Assembly: GCF_031599675.1 (NCBI RefSeq)
Contig: NZ_CP134223.1
Coordinates: 6,120,501-6,184,500 of the forward strand
DNA: 64,000 nucleotides
Direction of reading: 5' to 3'
From: Paenibacillus pedocola
GTDB taxonomy: Bacteria; Bacillota; Bacilli; Paenibacillales; Paenibacillaceae
The notes under the pieces were generated by a model that saw only the letters and a list, made by a program, of their open reading frames with translations, was not told where the DNA came from and did not search any database. The position numbers were made by a program, and so were the translations under genes. This document shows, piece after piece, positions 41,629-50,406 of the stretch. Each line of letters starts with the position of its first letter. Position 1 is the stretch's first letter.

Positions 41629-43317
41629 ATGGATTGGGAACTTGTATTTACCATCCGTGATGCGCTGAAAAGACCGCTGTTTGCAGAAGCGGAGATCATC
41701 GGCGGCAAACACGGGCTAAACCGGGCCATCCGCTGGGTGCATGTGCTGGAGAGCGCCAGCTTCGAAAGTCTGATCCATGGCGAGGAAATGATTTTGACTA
41801 CAGGCATGGGTGCGTGTGCAGATATCGCCTCTTCCTTATCCTTTATGCAGAATCTGATTGATAAGAACGCCGCCTGCTTATGTATCGAGCTGGGAGCTTA
41901 CTTCAGCAGCATCCCGCAGGAGATGATCGAACTGGCCAACCGCCACGATTTTCCGCTGATCATCTTTACCCGTACCGTACGCTTCGTAGATATCACACTC
42001 GACCTGCATTCCCTCATCATTAACCGTCATCACCGGATGCTCCAGGAGCTGGAGAGCATCTCCCGCGAGTTCCACCGTCTGACACTGACTTCCCAGGGCA
42101 CCCTGAAGGTGCTGCAGTTATTATGCAAAAGCACACGCACCCAAATTGTTTATATGCAGCTGCAGGGTAAACCGTTGTTCTTTCCGGCGCTTTCGCCGGA
42201 TGAGCAGGCTCCGCTGCTGAGCTTCTTCGAAGCCTTCAGCGAGGAGATGGAGGGGGTGCAGCCCGATGCCGCACCCTATATCCGCGAATACGGCCATAAG
42301 ATGATTGCGGTTAAGCCGGTGGGCGCACTCGATCAGACCTGGGCCTATATCCTGATGGTCTGTAATCACAAGCCGCAGGAATTCGACTGTCTGCTGCTGG
42401 ATTCCGCTTCCCTCTCGATTGCCCAGGAGCTGCTGCGCACCCGCTATATGGAAGAGCGCAAGCTGTTCTCCGAGAATCTGTGGGTCGATGAGCTGATCAG
42501 CGGGCGCACCCAGGACGATAACCGGCTCAAAGGGCTGGTCGGCCCCGATTTCAATGTTGTGAACGAACTGCCCTACCGCGTCTGCCTGATTGAAATCGAG
42601 AATCCGCGCGACGTCAAATGGAACAGCTCAGAAAATGACTGGGAATCGATCACCTTCCACCTGTCGCTCATTCTGCGTTCCCTCTTCGAGAAATACTCCC
42701 TGCGGCCGTTGATTACACTCAAGAACAACCGCCTGACTGTAATTGCACTCGACATCCAGTCGAAGCTTCCCGGCAAGCTGCGGCTGCAGCAGGCGCTGGA
42801 TGCTCTGCAGCACATCCGGGCCGACGAGAAGCTGAAGGACCTGCAGCTCGTCATCGGAGTCAGCAAGTCCCATAAGGGTCTGAAGCATGCGTATGCCGGA
42901 TATCAGGAATCCGTACAAGCCTTGTCACTCTATTCGTGCTACCAGAAATCCGTGCTGTTCTACGAGGAGCTCGGGGTGTTCCAGCTTCTGCTCAACCTGA
43001 ATGACGGCAAGACACTGGAGAACTTCATCCGCAGCTATCTCGGCCCGCTGATTGACCATGACCAGTCCAAGGGCAGTGAGCTGCTGCTGACGCTCCGCGT
43101 GTTCCTTGATCATGACGGCTCGAAGCAAATCGCGGCCCGCAATCTGTTCATCGTCAGACAATCGCTCTACTACCGGCTGGACAAAATCACCGAGCTGCTC
43201 GGCGAGGACTTCATGCTCCCGGAGAACCGCATATCGATTCAGGTTGCTCTGCGGGCCTATCAGCTTCTATATCCGGAGAAGCTCACTCTGCCCAGCTCCC
43301 GTTCAGCACAGCTGTAA
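41629..43317 (+). CDS. PucR-family transcriptional regulator
   Basis: A 562-residue regulator with an N-terminal PucR domain (FTIRDALKRPLFAEAEIIGG, then RWVHVLESASFESLIHGEE), a GGDEF-like CdaR middle region (about 290-420) and a C-terminal helix-turn-helix (ARNLFIVRQSLYYRLDKITELLG). PucR-type proteins respond to purine or pyrimidine breakdown products and induce the catabolic genes. ATG 41629 with GAGGGGG upstream is preferred to a TTG/ATG-type start at 41587. It is divergent from preT-preA-hydA and convergent with the aminotransferase gene, whose end it overlaps by 35 bp. It most likely controls both flanking operons. Confidence 0.92.
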   Translation: MDWELVFTIRDALKRPLFAEAEIIGGKHGLNRAIRWVHVLESASFESLIHGEEMILTTGMGACADIASSLSFMQNLIDKNAACLCIELGAYFSSIPQEMIELANRHDFPLIIFTRTVRFVDITLDLHSLIINRHHRMLQELESISREFHRLTLTSQGTLKVLQLLCKSTRTQIVYMQLQGKPLFFPALSPDEQAPLLSFFEAFSEEMEGVQPDAAPYIREYGHKMIAVKPVGALDQTWAYILMVCNHKPQEFDCLLLDSASLSIAQELLRTRYMEERKLFSENLWVDELISGRTQDDNRLKGLVGPDFNVVNELPYRVCLIEIENPRDVKWNSSENDWESITFHLSLILRSLFEKYSLRPLITLKNNRLTVIALDIQSKLPGKLRLQQALDALQHIRADEKLKDLQLVIGVSKSHKGLKHAYAGYQESVQALSLYSCYQKSVLFYEELGVFQLLLNLNDGKTLENFIRSYLGPLIDHDQSKGSELLLTLRVFLDHDGSKQIAARNLFIVRQSLYYRLDKITELLGEDFMLPENRISIQVALRAYQLLYPEKLTLPSSRSAQL

Positions 43318-44650
43318 GTGTATCAATAATGAACTGGATATCCTCATCGGTAGAGGACAGCGGAGGAGCAACGGTCAGCACATTGTTGAAGCCTGCCACC
43401 GTATCCCCGTTTTTGCCGATGATAAGGCCTTTGGCTTTGCACCCGGCAATAATACCTTTGACAGTGTCCAGATCGGCCGGCTGCTTGGTAGCTTTGTCGG
43501 CCACCAGTTCAATGCCGAGAACCAGCCCGAAGCTGCGGATATCACCGACCAGCTTGTGCTCCAGCAGCCCGGAAAGCCCGCTGTACAGCCTTTTTCCCAG
43601 AATGTCTGCACGCTCCACCAGATTCTCCTGCTCCAGCACCTCCAGATTGCGCAGTGCCAGCGCACACGCAGCCGGATTGCCGCCGAAGGTGTTGACGTGG
43701 CGGAAATGGCCGTAGCTGTCACTGTTATCCTTGAAGGCTTCATAAATATCCTTACGCACTGCCGTTGCCGAGAGCGGGAGGTAGGCGCTGGTCAAGCCTT
43801 TGGCCATGGTGACGATATCCGGCTTGATCCCGAAATTCTGATGGCCGAATTTACGCCCGGACCGTCCAAAGCCGCAGATCACCTCGTCAATAATCAGCAG
43901 CACGCCATGCTTCCGGCAGATTTCCTGCACCCGGTCCAGATACACCTGGTGCGGCACGATCACACCGCCGCCGGTAATGACCGGCTCCATAATAACGGCC
44001 GCAACCGTCTCAACGCCTTCCCAGACGATTGTATCCTCAATCGCCTGCGCACACTGCAGGTTGAATTCCTCTACGGTCATACCTGCGGGACGGCGGTAGC
44101 TGTCCGGCGGAGCGACATGCAGGAACCCGGCCACCAGCGGCTCATATTTATATTTGCGCTGCGCCTGGCCTGTCGCAGACAGCGCCCCGAGCGAGCTGCC
44201 GTGGTAGCCGCGGTAGCGGGCAATGAATTTATGCCGGTAATGCTGGCCGATCTGCTGCTGGTACTGTCGCGCTATTTTGAAGGCCGCCTCGTTCGCTTCC
44301 GATCCGCTGTTGGAGAAGAAGATCACATAATCGCCCTCCAGCCATTCGTTCAGCTTCTCGGCGAGCGCGATAGCCGGCATATGGCTCTGCGTCAGGGGAA
44401 AATACGGCAGGCTGAGCAGCTGATTATAAGCCGCCTCGGCCAGCTCCTTGCGGCCATATCCGACATTTACACACCACAGTCCGGACATGCCGTCCAAAAA
44501 CTTGTTTCCATCGATATCGGTAACCCATGATCCGCTGGCTGAAGCGGCAATCATCGGCGGACTCGCTTCGCTGTAAGGTGTAATGTTATGCCATAAATAC
44601 TGCTGATCCTTCTTGATGGCCGCTTCGCTCTCTTTGCCCAGGCTCTGCAT
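43283..44650 (-). CDS. Class III omega-aminotransferase (beta-alanine type)
   Basis: A 455-residue PLP transaminase. GSEANEAAFKIARQY, the PLP Asp in LLIIDEVICGFGRSG and the Schiff-base Lys in VTMAKGLTSAYLPLSA are present. In the pathway it would convert beta-alanine (or beta-aminoisobutyrate) to malonate semialdehyde (or methylmalonate semialdehyde). ATG 44650 has GAGAGGAG upstream. It is 52 bp downstream of the semialdehyde dehydrogenase gene. Its 3' end overlaps the convergent pucR gene. Confidence 0.93.
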   Translation of the reverse strand: MQSLGKESEAAIKKDQQYLWHNITPYSEASPPMIAASASGSWVTDIDGNKFLDGMSGLWCVNVGYGRKELAEAAYNQLLSLPYFPLTQSHMPAIALAEKLNEWLEGDYVIFFSNSGSEANEAAFKIARQYQQQIGQHYRHKFIARYRGYHGSSLGALSATGQAQRKYKYEPLVAGFLHVAPPDSYRRPAGMTVEEFNLQCAQAIEDTIVWEGVETVAAVIMEPVITGGGVIVPHQVYLDRVQEICRKHGVLLIIDEVICGFGRSGRKFGHQNFGIKPDIVTMAKGLTSAYLPLSATAVRKDIYEAFKDNSDSYGHFRHVNTFGGNPAACALALRNLEVLEQENLVERADILGKRLYSGLSGLLEHKLVGDIRSFGLVLGIELVADKATKQPADLDTVKGIIAGCKAKGLIIGKNGDTVAGFNNVLTVAPPLSSTDEDIQFIIDTLTAVLNGSWAE

Positions 44651-44702
44651 GGCAACTCTCTCCTCTCGATACTCCAGTTTATTTAACACACATTTGATGC
44701 GG

Positions 44703-46166
44703 CTAGTAACGTGCAGTAATCATCTTCTTGCGGGTATAGAATTCAACACCGTCACGGCCATTGGCGTGCAGGTCTCCATAGAACGATTTCTTGTAGCCGG
44801 AGAAGGGGAAAAAGGCCATTGGTGCCGGCACGCCGAGATTCACGCCCAGCATCCCTGCATCGATCTCTTCCCGGAACTCACGGATCGCCCGGGCACTGTC
44901 TGTATACAGGCAGGCCCCATTGGCAAACGGTGAGCGGTTCGTAACTTCAATCGCCTCGGCGAGATCTTTGACACGGACGACCGACAGCAGCGGAGCAAAA
45001 ATCTCATCCTGCCAGATCGTCATTCCCGGCTGCACATGGTCGAAGATGGTCGGTCCCAGGAAATAGCCTGCGCCGGACGCTGCGCCGTCCTTTCGGCCGT
45101 CACGCACCAGCTCCGCCTGCTCCTTGATCCCCGTTTCGATATAGGAGATCGTCCGTTCCTTATTCGACTGGCGGATAACCGGCCCCAGAAACACGCCGTC
45201 TTCCTTGCCGTTACCAATCTTCAGTCCATCGGCCGCCTCCACCAGACGGCTCACCAGTTCATCGGCGACTGCCTCATGCACAACTACAACGGCACAGGCC
45301 ATGCAGCGCTCACCCGCCGAGCCGAAAGCTGCAGCAATAATGTTCTTCACTGCGTTATCAAGGTCAGCATCCGGAAGCACTATCGAATGATTCTTGGCTC
45401 CGGCCAGAGCCTGCACCCGCTTGCCGTGGGCCGTCCCCTGCTTATATACATATTCCGCCACCGGCTGTGAGCCGACGAAGGAAATCGCCTTCACATCTTC
45501 ATGCTCGAGCAGCCCGTTCACCACCTCATGTGCGCCATGTACTACATTCAGGACCCCCGGCGGAAACCCGGCTTCGGCAAACAGCTCAGCCAGCCGGTTG
45601 ACCAGCAGCGGCGTCCGCTCGGAAGGCTTCAGAACGAAGGTATTGCCGCAGGCGATGGCCAGCGGAAACATCCAGCAGGGTACCATCATCGGGAAGTTGA
45701 ATGGCGCAATGCCGCCGATAACCCCCAGCGGATAGCGGTACATCCCCGATTCGATTCCGGTAGCGATGTCCGGCAGCTGGCTGCCCATCATCAGTGTGGG
45801 AATACCGGAGGCAAATTCCACACATTCGATGCCGCGCTGCACTTCGCCCAGCGCTTCCTCCAGGCTTTTGCCGTTCTCCAGCGTGATCAGTTCAGCCAGC
45901 TCATTCCAGTGCTGCACCAGCAGCTGCTGATACTGGAAGAAGTAGCGGGCCCGCCGCGGAACGGCCACCTTTTTCCACGATTTAAAAGCCAGCGCCGCTA
46001 CCTGCACCGCATCATCCAGCTCTTCCTTACTCGAAATCGGAACGTAAGCGATTACCTCACCGGTCGCCGGATTATACACTTCCTCCTCTTTCCCGGAGCG
46101 CGATTCCACCCAAGTGCCGTTTACATAATTCTTAACCTTCCCGGCCTGCCCTACTAGCAAGGACAT
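44703..46166 (-). CDS. mmsA: CoA-acylating (methyl)malonate-semialdehyde dehydrogenase
   Basis: A 487-residue aldehyde dehydrogenase of the MmsA/IolA group. The catalytic Cys is in FGSAGERCMAC, the NAD site in VLKPSERTP, and GAKNHSIVLPDADLD (without the general base Glu of other ALDHs) marks the CoA-dependent family. It turns malonate semialdehyde into acetyl-CoA and CO2, or the methyl form into propionyl-CoA. ATG 46166 has AGAGGTG 8 nt upstream. It lies between the transporter genes and the aminotransferase gene on one strand. Confidence 0.93.
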   Translation of the reverse strand: MSLLVGQAGKVKNYVNGTWVESRSGKEEEVYNPATGEVIAYVPISSKEELDDAVQVAALAFKSWKKVAVPRRARYFFQYQQLLVQHWNELAELITLENGKSLEEALGEVQRGIECVEFASGIPTLMMGSQLPDIATGIESGMYRYPLGVIGGIAPFNFPMMVPCWMFPLAIACGNTFVLKPSERTPLLVNRLAELFAEAGFPPGVLNVVHGAHEVVNGLLEHEDVKAISFVGSQPVAEYVYKQGTAHGKRVQALAGAKNHSIVLPDADLDNAVKNIIAAAFGSAGERCMACAVVVVHEAVADELVSRLVEAADGLKIGNGKEDGVFLGPVIRQSNKERTISYIETGIKEQAELVRDGRKDGAASGAGYFLGPTIFDHVQPGMTIWQDEIFAPLLSVVRVKDLAEAIEVTNRSPFANGACLYTDSARAIREFREEIDAGMLGVNLGVPAPMAFFPFSGYKKSFYGDLHANGRDGVEFYTRKKMITARY

Positions 46167-46203
46167 CCCCTTCACCTCTTTCATCATCTGAGTTGCCGAT
46201 TAT

Positions 46204-46237
46204 AATAGATGACCGCCACATCCGGCGGTCATCTATT
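46204..46237 (-). terminator. Stem-loop between transporter and dehydrogenase genes
   Basis: AATAGATGACCGCC and GGCGGTCATCTATT form a 14-bp stem with a 6-nt loop. Only a weak T-rich stretch follows on the minus strand, so it may reduce rather than stop read-through, or protect the upstream mRNA 3' end. Confidence 0.6.
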
Positions 46238-46257
46238 AGGAATATGAGAGAAAACCT

Positions 46258-47364
46258 TTATTTTGCCGCCATCTCAACAATTTCGTTCGTATAGGCTTCA
46301 TCCACTTTGGAGGCTTCTTTGATTACACCGAACTTCAGCGCGATATCCGCGGTCTGCTGGAAGGCTGCAGCATCGGTATAACCCATTTTGGCAGCATCGA
46401 AGCCTTCCGGTTGAATCAGCTTGGCAACCTCAGTCATCATCGTCAGCTGATGTTCACGGGTAGTACTGCCTTCCTCTGCCAGCTTCATCACACTGTCTAC
46501 AGCCGCTTCAGGGTCAGCGATAGCGTCCTTCCAGCCCTTGAGGGAAGCGCGGACGAACTTGGCGGCCGTTTCCTTGTTCTCTGCAAGCCATTCTTTGTTG
46601 GCAAACAGATTGTCTTCCAGCATCGCCACACCCTCGTCATTCATGTCGATAACGTTCAGATCTTCCGCCTTGATGCCTGACTCCAGCACAACCTGATATT
46701 CGTTGTAGGTCATGGCCGAAGCGGCGTCAATCTCACCGCCGAGGAACTGGTCCATCGTGAAGCCCTGCTTCGTGAAGTTCAGATCCTTATTCGAATCCAG
46801 TTTGTACTTATCAAACAGTGCCAGAATCTCAAACTCATTGCCGCCCATCCAGTTGCCGACCTTCTTGCCCTTCAGGTCAGCCGGCCCGCTGATTCCAGCT
46901 TCCTTCTTGGAGACCAGGACAAGTCCGCTCTTCTGGAAGATTTGCGCGATCTGCACCAGCGGCATTTCCTGCTCCTGGCTGGTTAAGAGGCTCGCTACCC
47001 AGTCCACACCGATATCCGCCGATCCGCCGGCCACCTGCTGTTCCGGCACAATATCCGGCCCGCCCGGCAGAATCTCAACGTTAAGTCCTTCCTCTGCATA
47101 GTACCCTTTATCCTGTGCCAGGAAATAACCGGCGAATTGTGCCTGTGGCACCCATTTCAGCTGCAGCTTCACCGTTACCGGGTCCGCAGCCGGTTCAGTC
47201 GTCGCCGCCGTTTCCGGTGAAGCGGAAGCCTCCGTTCCTGCCGTCGCTTCAGCCGCAGGCGCATTATTATTGTTGTTGCCGCCACAGCCTGCCAGCAAAG
47301 AAATGATCATGATCATTACTGCCATCAACAGCCCACCACGAAATTTGCCTTTTGTCACGTTCAT
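46258..47364 (-). CDS. NMT1/THI5-like ABC substrate-binding lipoprotein
   Basis: A 368-residue lipoprotein with lipobox LLAGC followed by an Asn/Ala/Thr/Glu-rich linker. The domain begins VTVKLQLKWVPQAQFAGYFLAQDKGYYAEEGL, the pattern of ThiY/RibY and related pyrimidine, thiamin-precursor or riboflavin binding proteins. GGGGGAG lies 9 nt before ATG 47364. It is part of a four-gene transporter. The pyrimidine-degradation neighbours argue that it binds a pyrimidine or related ring; that is inference. Confidence 0.9.
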   Translation of the reverse strand: MNVTKGKFRGGLLMAVMIMIISLLAGCGGNNNNNAPAAEATAGTEASASPETAATTEPAADPVTVKLQLKWVPQAQFAGYFLAQDKGYYAEEGLNVEILPGGPDIVPEQQVAGGSADIGVDWVASLLTSQEQEMPLVQIAQIFQKSGLVLVSKKEAGISGPADLKGKKVGNWMGGNEFEILALFDKYKLDSNKDLNFTKQGFTMDQFLGGEIDAASAMTYNEYQVVLESGIKAEDLNVIDMNDEGVAMLEDNLFANKEWLAENKETAAKFVRASLKGWKDAIADPEAAVDSVMKLAEEGSTTREHQLTMMTEVAKLIQPEGFDAAKMGYTDAAAFQQTADIALKFGVIKEASKVDEAYTNEIVEMAAK

Positions 47365-47510
47365 CAAGTGCAACTCCCCCTACCAATTTGAGTTTGTAGT
47401 CCTGCAAAAGCACAGCATGGTTACCGTCGTGGTGACTGTATGCATACGGCCCGCGGTCAGGTTCTCTATTTCCCCTCACGCGATAGACCGGATGTAATGG
47501 GATAAGGGTG

Positions 47511-48410
47511 TTACGAACGCTGGGAGGAATGCCACTTGATGAATACCTTCTCCAGCCGTTCAACAATCAGGTAAAAGAGGACTCCGGCAATCGCCGCAAG
47601 CACAATACATGACCAGCCCAGCGGCATCTTGGCCACCTTGATCGAATTGGAGAGCAGATAGCCGAGCCCCCTTGAGGAGAAGAAGAACTCTCCCACTATC
47701 GCTCCGATCATACTGGCAGTAGCATTGATCTTCAGCGCTGTGAACACATACGGCAGACTGTTCTGGATCCGCAGATAGCGGAATACTGCGGGCTTGCCGG
47801 CGGCATAAGAATGCATCAGATCCAGCGCCAGCGGATCTACAGCCGCCATACCCTTATAGGCATTGATTGCCATCGCCGCCATCGTGGTCGCGGTAACAAT
47901 CGCAGCCCGCGAGCCGATGCCGTCACCGAACCACAGATTCATAATCGGGGCGAGCGCCACAATCGGCACCGCGTTGAGCGCGGCCACAAGGGTCAGGCTG
48001 CCGCCGCCCCAGCGGGGCCAGGCGGTTGCCGCCAGGGCAATCAGGAAGCCGCAGGCTGAGCCGATCAGCATTCCCACTACCGCTTCGGTCAAGGTATAGC
48101 CGGTATAAGACAGCAGCAGGCTGTAATTCTCCCGCATCGCTTCCCAAATGGCTGAAGGCAGCGGGAGCTGATACTTTTTCAGATCAAACAGCTTATGGAA
48201 CACCTGAAACTCCCAGAGGAGCAGAAACAGTACTCCGGCCAGCAGGGGCAGAATCACACCAGGGTTAAACCATTTCAGAAGGCGGCGTTTGCCTTTTTGC
48301 TTCTGCGGGCCGGAGGATACACTATTCCTCGTTGTTATCAGAGATGTTGATACCTCTTCGGTTCCGGCAGCAGTGATATATGAAGGTTCTCGTACAGAAT
48401 TACTTCCCAT
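47511..48410 (-). CDS. ABC transporter permease (second subunit)
   Basis: A 299-residue membrane protein of the SsuC/ThiX type with six helices after a 50-residue hydrophilic N-terminus. The ATPase-contact loop contains LALDLMHSYAAGKPAVFRYLRIQNSLP. The ATG at 48410 shares its A with the TGA of the preceding permease gene, so they are translationally coupled, and GGGAGGGG lies upstream. Two unlike permeases indicate a heterodimeric importer. Confidence 0.9.
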   Translation of the reverse strand: MGSNSVREPSYITAAGTEEVSTSLITTRNSVSSGPQKQKGKRRLLKWFNPGVILPLLAGVLFLLLWEFQVFHKLFDLKKYQLPLPSAIWEAMRENYSLLLSYTGYTLTEAVVGMLIGSACGFLIALAATAWPRWGGGSLTLVAALNAVPIVALAPIMNLWFGDGIGSRAAIVTATTMAAMAINAYKGMAAVDPLALDLMHSYAAGKPAVFRYLRIQNSLPYVFTALKINATASMIGAIVGEFFFSSRGLGYLLSNSIKVAKMPLGWSCIVLAAIAGVLFYLIVERLEKVFIKWHSSQRS

Positions 48411-49222
48411 CAGCGGTCCCCTCCCTTCGGACGAAACTCCGGCTGCCATGGCGCTACCAGCCGCTCGATCAGGGTCATCAGCCAATAGCTGGCAATGCCC
48501 AGCAACGCCCCGACCAGCACCGTAGACCAGAACATATAGGTATGGGACGGGCCGTAATAAAGATTGCGCAGCATAATGACACCGATGCCATGCTGGGCCC
48601 CCATCAGCTCCACCAGAATCGCTCCGGTTACGGCCAGGGGGGCAGCGATTTTGAGGCCGCTGAACAGTCCGGGCAGTGCAGCCGGAAAACGCAGCTTCCA
48701 GTACACGGCCCAAGGCTTGGCGGCGTAGGAGTGCATCAATTCAACAGCCGAAAGATCAACACTGCGCAGACCGCGCAGCATATTCAGGGCAACCGGGAAA
48801 AAGGTAATGTAGCCGGAAATAATAATCCGCGACACCTGTTCATCCCGCACAATTCCATAGATGATCGGGGCAAGCCCGAGAATCGGAATCATCTGTGAGG
48901 CAACGGCATAAGGGAAGGCAAGCTGTTCAATCGTCCTGGACAGACTCATCAGCACAGCGAGGAGCACGCCGGCTGCGGCACCAATCAGAAATCCGACACC
49001 GGCATTGCCGAAAGTCGCTCCTCCTTCCTTCAGCAGTGTGCCGCTGTACTTCCACAAGGTCGCAGCCACTTCATGCACATAAGGCAGCTTGGATTGGGCC
49101 AGCGGCGTTTTGGCCACATGAAGCAGCATCCAGGAGACCGCCTCCCATACAACAAGCAGGCCGAAGATCCAGACGAACAGCGGCAGAACGCGGCTGCGTA
49201 TAATCGTGCTGTTCCCCTTCAT
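48410..49222 (-). CDS. ABC transporter permease (first subunit)
   Basis: A 270-residue permease with about six helices and the contact loop LSAVELMHSYAAKPWAVYWKLRFPAALP, similar to but distinct from the partner permease. It starts three bases after the ATPase stop and ends overlapping the second permease start by 1 nt. Confidence 0.92.
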   Translation of the reverse strand: MKGNSTIIRSRVLPLFVWIFGLLVVWEAVSWMLLHVAKTPLAQSKLPYVHEVAATLWKYSGTLLKEGGATFGNAGVGFLIGAAAGVLLAVLMSLSRTIEQLAFPYAVASQMIPILGLAPIIYGIVRDEQVSRIIISGYITFFPVALNMLRGLRSVDLSAVELMHSYAAKPWAVYWKLRFPAALPGLFSGLKIAAPLAVTGAILVELMGAQHGIGVIMLRNLYYGPSHTYMFWSTVLVGALLGIASYWLMTLIERLVAPWQPEFRPKGGDR

Positions 49223-49225
49223 TCG

Positions 49226-50008
49226 CTACACCCCTTCGAAACTGTCGCGGATACGGGCGATCAGTTCAAAAAACTGCGGGCTGTTTCTCATCTCAGCTGT
49301 GCGCGGGCGTGGCAGCGGGATATCCACGATGGCGGACAGCCTGCCCGGATGCGGGGAGAGAACAAATACCCGGTCAGAGAGGAAAATCGATTCGGGGATA
49401 CTGTGGGTTACAAAAACAATCGTGCTCTGCACCTTGCTCCAGACGGACAGCAGCTCCTCATTCAGGCGCTCACGGGTAAACTCATCCAGCGCGGAGAACG
49501 GCTCATCCATCAGCAGAATCTCCGGCTCCATGGAAAGCGCACGGGCGATGGCGACACGCTGCTGCATACCGCCGCTGAGCTGCCAGGGATATTTGTCAGC
49601 GAACCCCTGCAGACCTACAAGATCCAGCAGTTCCAGCGCCTTGTCCTCGCGGACCGATTTTCTGACACCCATCAGCTCAAGCGGCAATGTAATATTATGC
49701 TTCACCTTACGCCAGTCATAAAGCACAGGGCTTTGAAAAACAATTCCATATTTTTGCGCCAGTCTGGCTTCCTTAGCACTCTTGCCTGCCACCGTGACAT
49801 TGCCGGCTGTAGGTGTCAAGAGATCTGCCATCAATCTGAGCAATGTGGTTTTGCCGCATCCGGAAGGACCCAGTAAAGAAACGAACTCGCCTTTGGCAAT
49901 ATCCAGGCTTACCTGATGCAGCGCGAGCACATCGGCCGTCTCCGTCTGATAGCGCATTTCGACATTTTCCAGCAGTATTTCAGGAATTTTCGTCGCTACA
50001 AGTGACAT
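49226..50008 (-). CDS. ABC transporter ATP-binding protein (SsuB/TauB/ThiZ type)
   Basis: A 260-residue ATPase: Walker A GPSGCGKTT, Q-loop VFQSPVLYDW, signature LSGGMQQRVAIARAL, Walker B ILLMDEPFSALDE and H-loop VTHSIPE. These are the motifs of nitrate/sulfonate/taurine/thiamin-precursor importers. ATG 50008 has GGGGGAG 6 nt upstream. First gene of the transporter operon, which may run on through the dehydrogenase and aminotransferase genes. Confidence 0.94.
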   Translation of the reverse strand: MSLVATKIPEILLENVEMRYQTETADVLALHQVSLDIAKGEFVSLLGPSGCGKTTLLRLMADLLTPTAGNVTVAGKSAKEARLAQKYGIVFQSPVLYDWRKVKHNITLPLELMGVRKSVREDKALELLDLVGLQGFADKYPWQLSGGMQQRVAIARALSMEPEILLMDEPFSALDEFTRERLNEELLSVWSKVQSTIVFVTHSIPESIFLSDRVFVLSPHPGRLSAIVDIPLPRPRTAEMRNSPQFFELIARIRDSFEGV

Positions 50009-50044
50009 GTCCAGCTCCCCCTTCATCCCTGAATCGGATTATTG

Positions 50045-50191
50045 TATGTTAAATAACATAACATAAAAAGCTTTAATACGATGATAATATTTTTATCATG
50101 TAGGATTAACTAACATGTTACACTTTGCTCCCCGGACACTCACTAGACAAAAAGTAAAATTGCATCTGTTAAATTCCGTCACTTTGTCTAG
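50045..50191 (-). promoter_or_regulatory. Control region of the transporter operon with inverted repeats
   Basis: In the 398-bp gap 50009-50406: TATGTTA-aa-TAACATA (50045-50060), ATGATAA-5-TTATCAT (50081-50099), and CTAGACAAA (50143-50151) with TTTGTCTAG (50183-50191) as widely spaced inverted half-sites whose centres are 40 bp apart. The TAGACA/TGTCTA halves are those of the palindrome before pucR. The remainder, 50192-50406, shows no feature I can name beyond the ribosome-binding site of the next gene. Confidence 0.45.
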
Positions 50192-50406
50192 CCGCCGACA
50201 CCTGAACCCGCCGGGCTATGGATATCTTTGAATGCCTGAATGTTATCCCTTTAAAACTGTGATACTATTTATTCATATATCCTTGCTAAAACAGGAGACC
50301 ATTTACCGATGCTAAATGCACATAATAATGCCCCATGGTTATCTAAGGCGCTATTTCCGGCCCCGGACCTTGCATCTGATGATCATCCTGCATGGAGGAA
50401 CATCAC

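Noticed and set aside
43106..44530. 474-codon + strand ORF opposite the aminotransferase gene
   Set aside because: It starts inside pucR in another frame, is antisense to a typical class III transaminase and shows no domain.
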